From NCBI GenBank assembly GCA_022747635.1, contig JAKTNV010000005.1, positions 38,216,336 to 38,280,335 of the forward strand: a stretch of DNA of 64,000 bases, given 5' to 3'. Origin of the DNA: Hetaerina americana (Eukaryota > Arthropoda > Insecta > Odonata > Calopterygidae). Positions 62,300 through 64,000 of the stretch are shown in pieces (within the stretch, counting starts at the first letter, position 1; each line of letters begins with the position of its first letter). The notes under the pieces were generated by a model. It was not told the DNA's origin. It made no database searches and saw only the letters and a program-made list of their open reading frames with translations. The position numbers were made by a program, and so were the translations under genes.

Positions 62300-64000
62300 C
62301 TATAATAAAATAAGGATTACTTTGGAAATCATAACACTCTGCCATGGTTTACACAAGAATGTTAGCAATAAAAAAAGTGTTATTTATTTAAAATTCACCC
62401 TAGGTCTTTATGCCTAGGAGCACCACCAAGTCTCACGAGAATTTGAAAATGAAATTCAGGTTTTAAGTTTTATACATTTAAGCTGTGTTATACTAAGTCA
62501 AATTGTTTCACTTATAGTACTTTGGATGCAAGTTTTTATGATAATATGAAACAATAACATGCAAATTTGATTTAATCAAATTTGCACGAACGCATGCCCC
62601 ATTTATAAGCAGGGAAGAATTTTTAACTTTCAAGGCCCTTTTGGCCAATTAAAATATGTAAGAAATAAAGGCTAAATAGGCATTAGTAAGAGGTAATAAG
62701 ATTGGATAGAATCTGTCGATGGCATTAACCGATTCATGAGAAAAATCCAAAAGTGTAACATTAAAAATTTGCCCAGAGGTCAAAGCACTACTTGAAAGGC
62801 TTCCTTTAGAGACTAGAATTACTTGGATGTATACAATATCACTGGAAATCAATACCAAAGAGCATGGTACAAGAGGAGATATTGGGGAGAGACTGGTGAA
62901 ATGATGAAAGGTATAATTAAATGGTGAATAACATTCAATGAAACCAAGAAATAAATTAACTGTGCACGTCTACATTTTCATTGAAAGGAAATATTGTCAC
63001 ACGATAGACCTTTTTTGAAGTTTTTTGGAGCATTAGCCTCTTTAAAGTGTGAAAGTATATGGTTAAGGGCCCTTCGTTGAATGAGAAAAAGGTTCCTGCA
63101 AAAAAGCTGAAGTCCACACACTATATTTAACATGCATAACCAAGCTTTTCATAAATGGTGCAGTACAACAAAGTAACTGATTAATTGGTAAAACAAAAAC
63201 AAGGAGAAAGAAAACTCAAATCAATCTAACCATTGTGGTAATATAATGCAATTTATCACAGCAAAACTTTTACAAAACCATAGTTAAAAAGTTACATGAC
63301 TGGGGTTTCAATGCTTGAGCATCAACATCAGGTGAGGCAAAGGAAACCACAACGAACTCTCTCATTCACTCACCAAGGATTGGAGGAAAATGAGGAGATA
63401 AGGGGCTTTACTAGTAACTGCTGCAAGTATTATTAAAGGGCAGGATATAAATATTCATTGGCAGCAGTCACTTCAGCCAATTGTTTTTAAATTTATAGCT
63501 CTTTTGGAAAATTTAAAACTCCTGTCTGTTACTAGTCAACAGTAAAATTATTATTTAAAAAAATTATTATTGGTATTCTCATAAAAGTATAGAAGTTAGG
63601 TTATCAACGGATTTACTGAACAATGGCACATTTATATACCTCTCCTAACAAAACACAACCTGAGGTTTATAATGTTTTATATTGCTGATTTAGATTTTTC
63701 GATTTTTATTAGGTTTCCCTATATTTGAACCAACACCACATGTGTGATGTGATGTAGATGGTCATGGAGAATTAATGAGGAACAGTAATAGCATCAGGGG
63801 CATAGAGCTTTGGTGCTGAAAGCCACACAATGTGGGAATTTGAGTGATACCTTCCCTCTCATACTTTCTCGCCATCCCTGAAAATTTTAGAAAGAACAAG
63901 GCAACATGCATATTAGGAAGTTTACTTCTCCTCTCTAATTGCATTCCTATTACACATGCTTTGAACATGGAAGACTTAAAGAAACACAGTTTTCTCTTTA
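62300..64000. other. Presumed SDR intron, no exon recognised
   Basis: AT-rich sequence upstream, on the minus strand, of the visible SDR exons. No SDR motif or known repeat is seen on either strand. Confidence 0.4.

Overview
This window is eukaryotic nuclear DNA, AT-rich, with GT-AG introns, spread-out genes and many decayed transposons. The encoded proteins (Pasha/DGCR8, HDAC3, a TLC-domain protein of the TLCD3/FAM57 type, snRNP SmD3, GUCD1, and an insect-like FabG-type short-chain dehydrogenase) and the abundance of mariner elements point to an arthropod, most probably an insect. I cannot name the species from sequence alone.

Layout. 1-17821 (+) holds ten exons of the Microprocessor subunit Pasha/DGCR8, from just before the WW domain to the stop; the N-terminal exons lie left of the window. 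Its introns carry a reverse-transcriptase fragment, a fold-back repeat, a tRNA-derived SINE, pieces of a non-LTR retrotransposon and a nearly full-length dead mariner. 22600-23993 (+) is a complete HDAC3 in two exons. 24000-35460 has no recognisable host gene. It carries LINE fragments, a series of tandem hairpins at 28091-28177, a tRNA-derived SINE and a 26-nt poly-C run. 35467-48198 (-) is a TLCD3/FAM57-like membrane protein in six exons, with long introns full of repeats. 49163-49699 (-) is SmD3 with a 30-glycine tail, and it lies head-to-head with GUCD1 (50097-56800, +) across about 400 bp. One GUCD1 intron is occupied by two decayed mariners. 57319-58225 is a young-looking, internally deleted mariner with identical 30-bp ends and an intact DNA-binding reading frame. 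59000-60130 is another LINE remnant. 61338-62299 (-) is the C-terminal part of an SDR oxidoreductase whose upstream exons are not visible.

The host genes have unrelated housekeeping roles: microRNA processing, chromatin deacetylation, lipid-related membrane protein, splicing, unknown, and oxidoreductase. The SmD3/GUCD1 pair probably shares a promoter region.

The least ordinary signal is a recurring motif, CTGANGA-T-N13-GAAA, at four intronic loci (around 2448-2518, 37906-37930, 39435-39459, 41734-41758). Three of these loci are fold-back repeats. The motif resembles a hammerhead-ribozyme core like those reported in Penelope-like and retrozyme retroelements, but with a constant extra T. This reading is tentative; the repetition of the motif with fixed spacing is directly visible.
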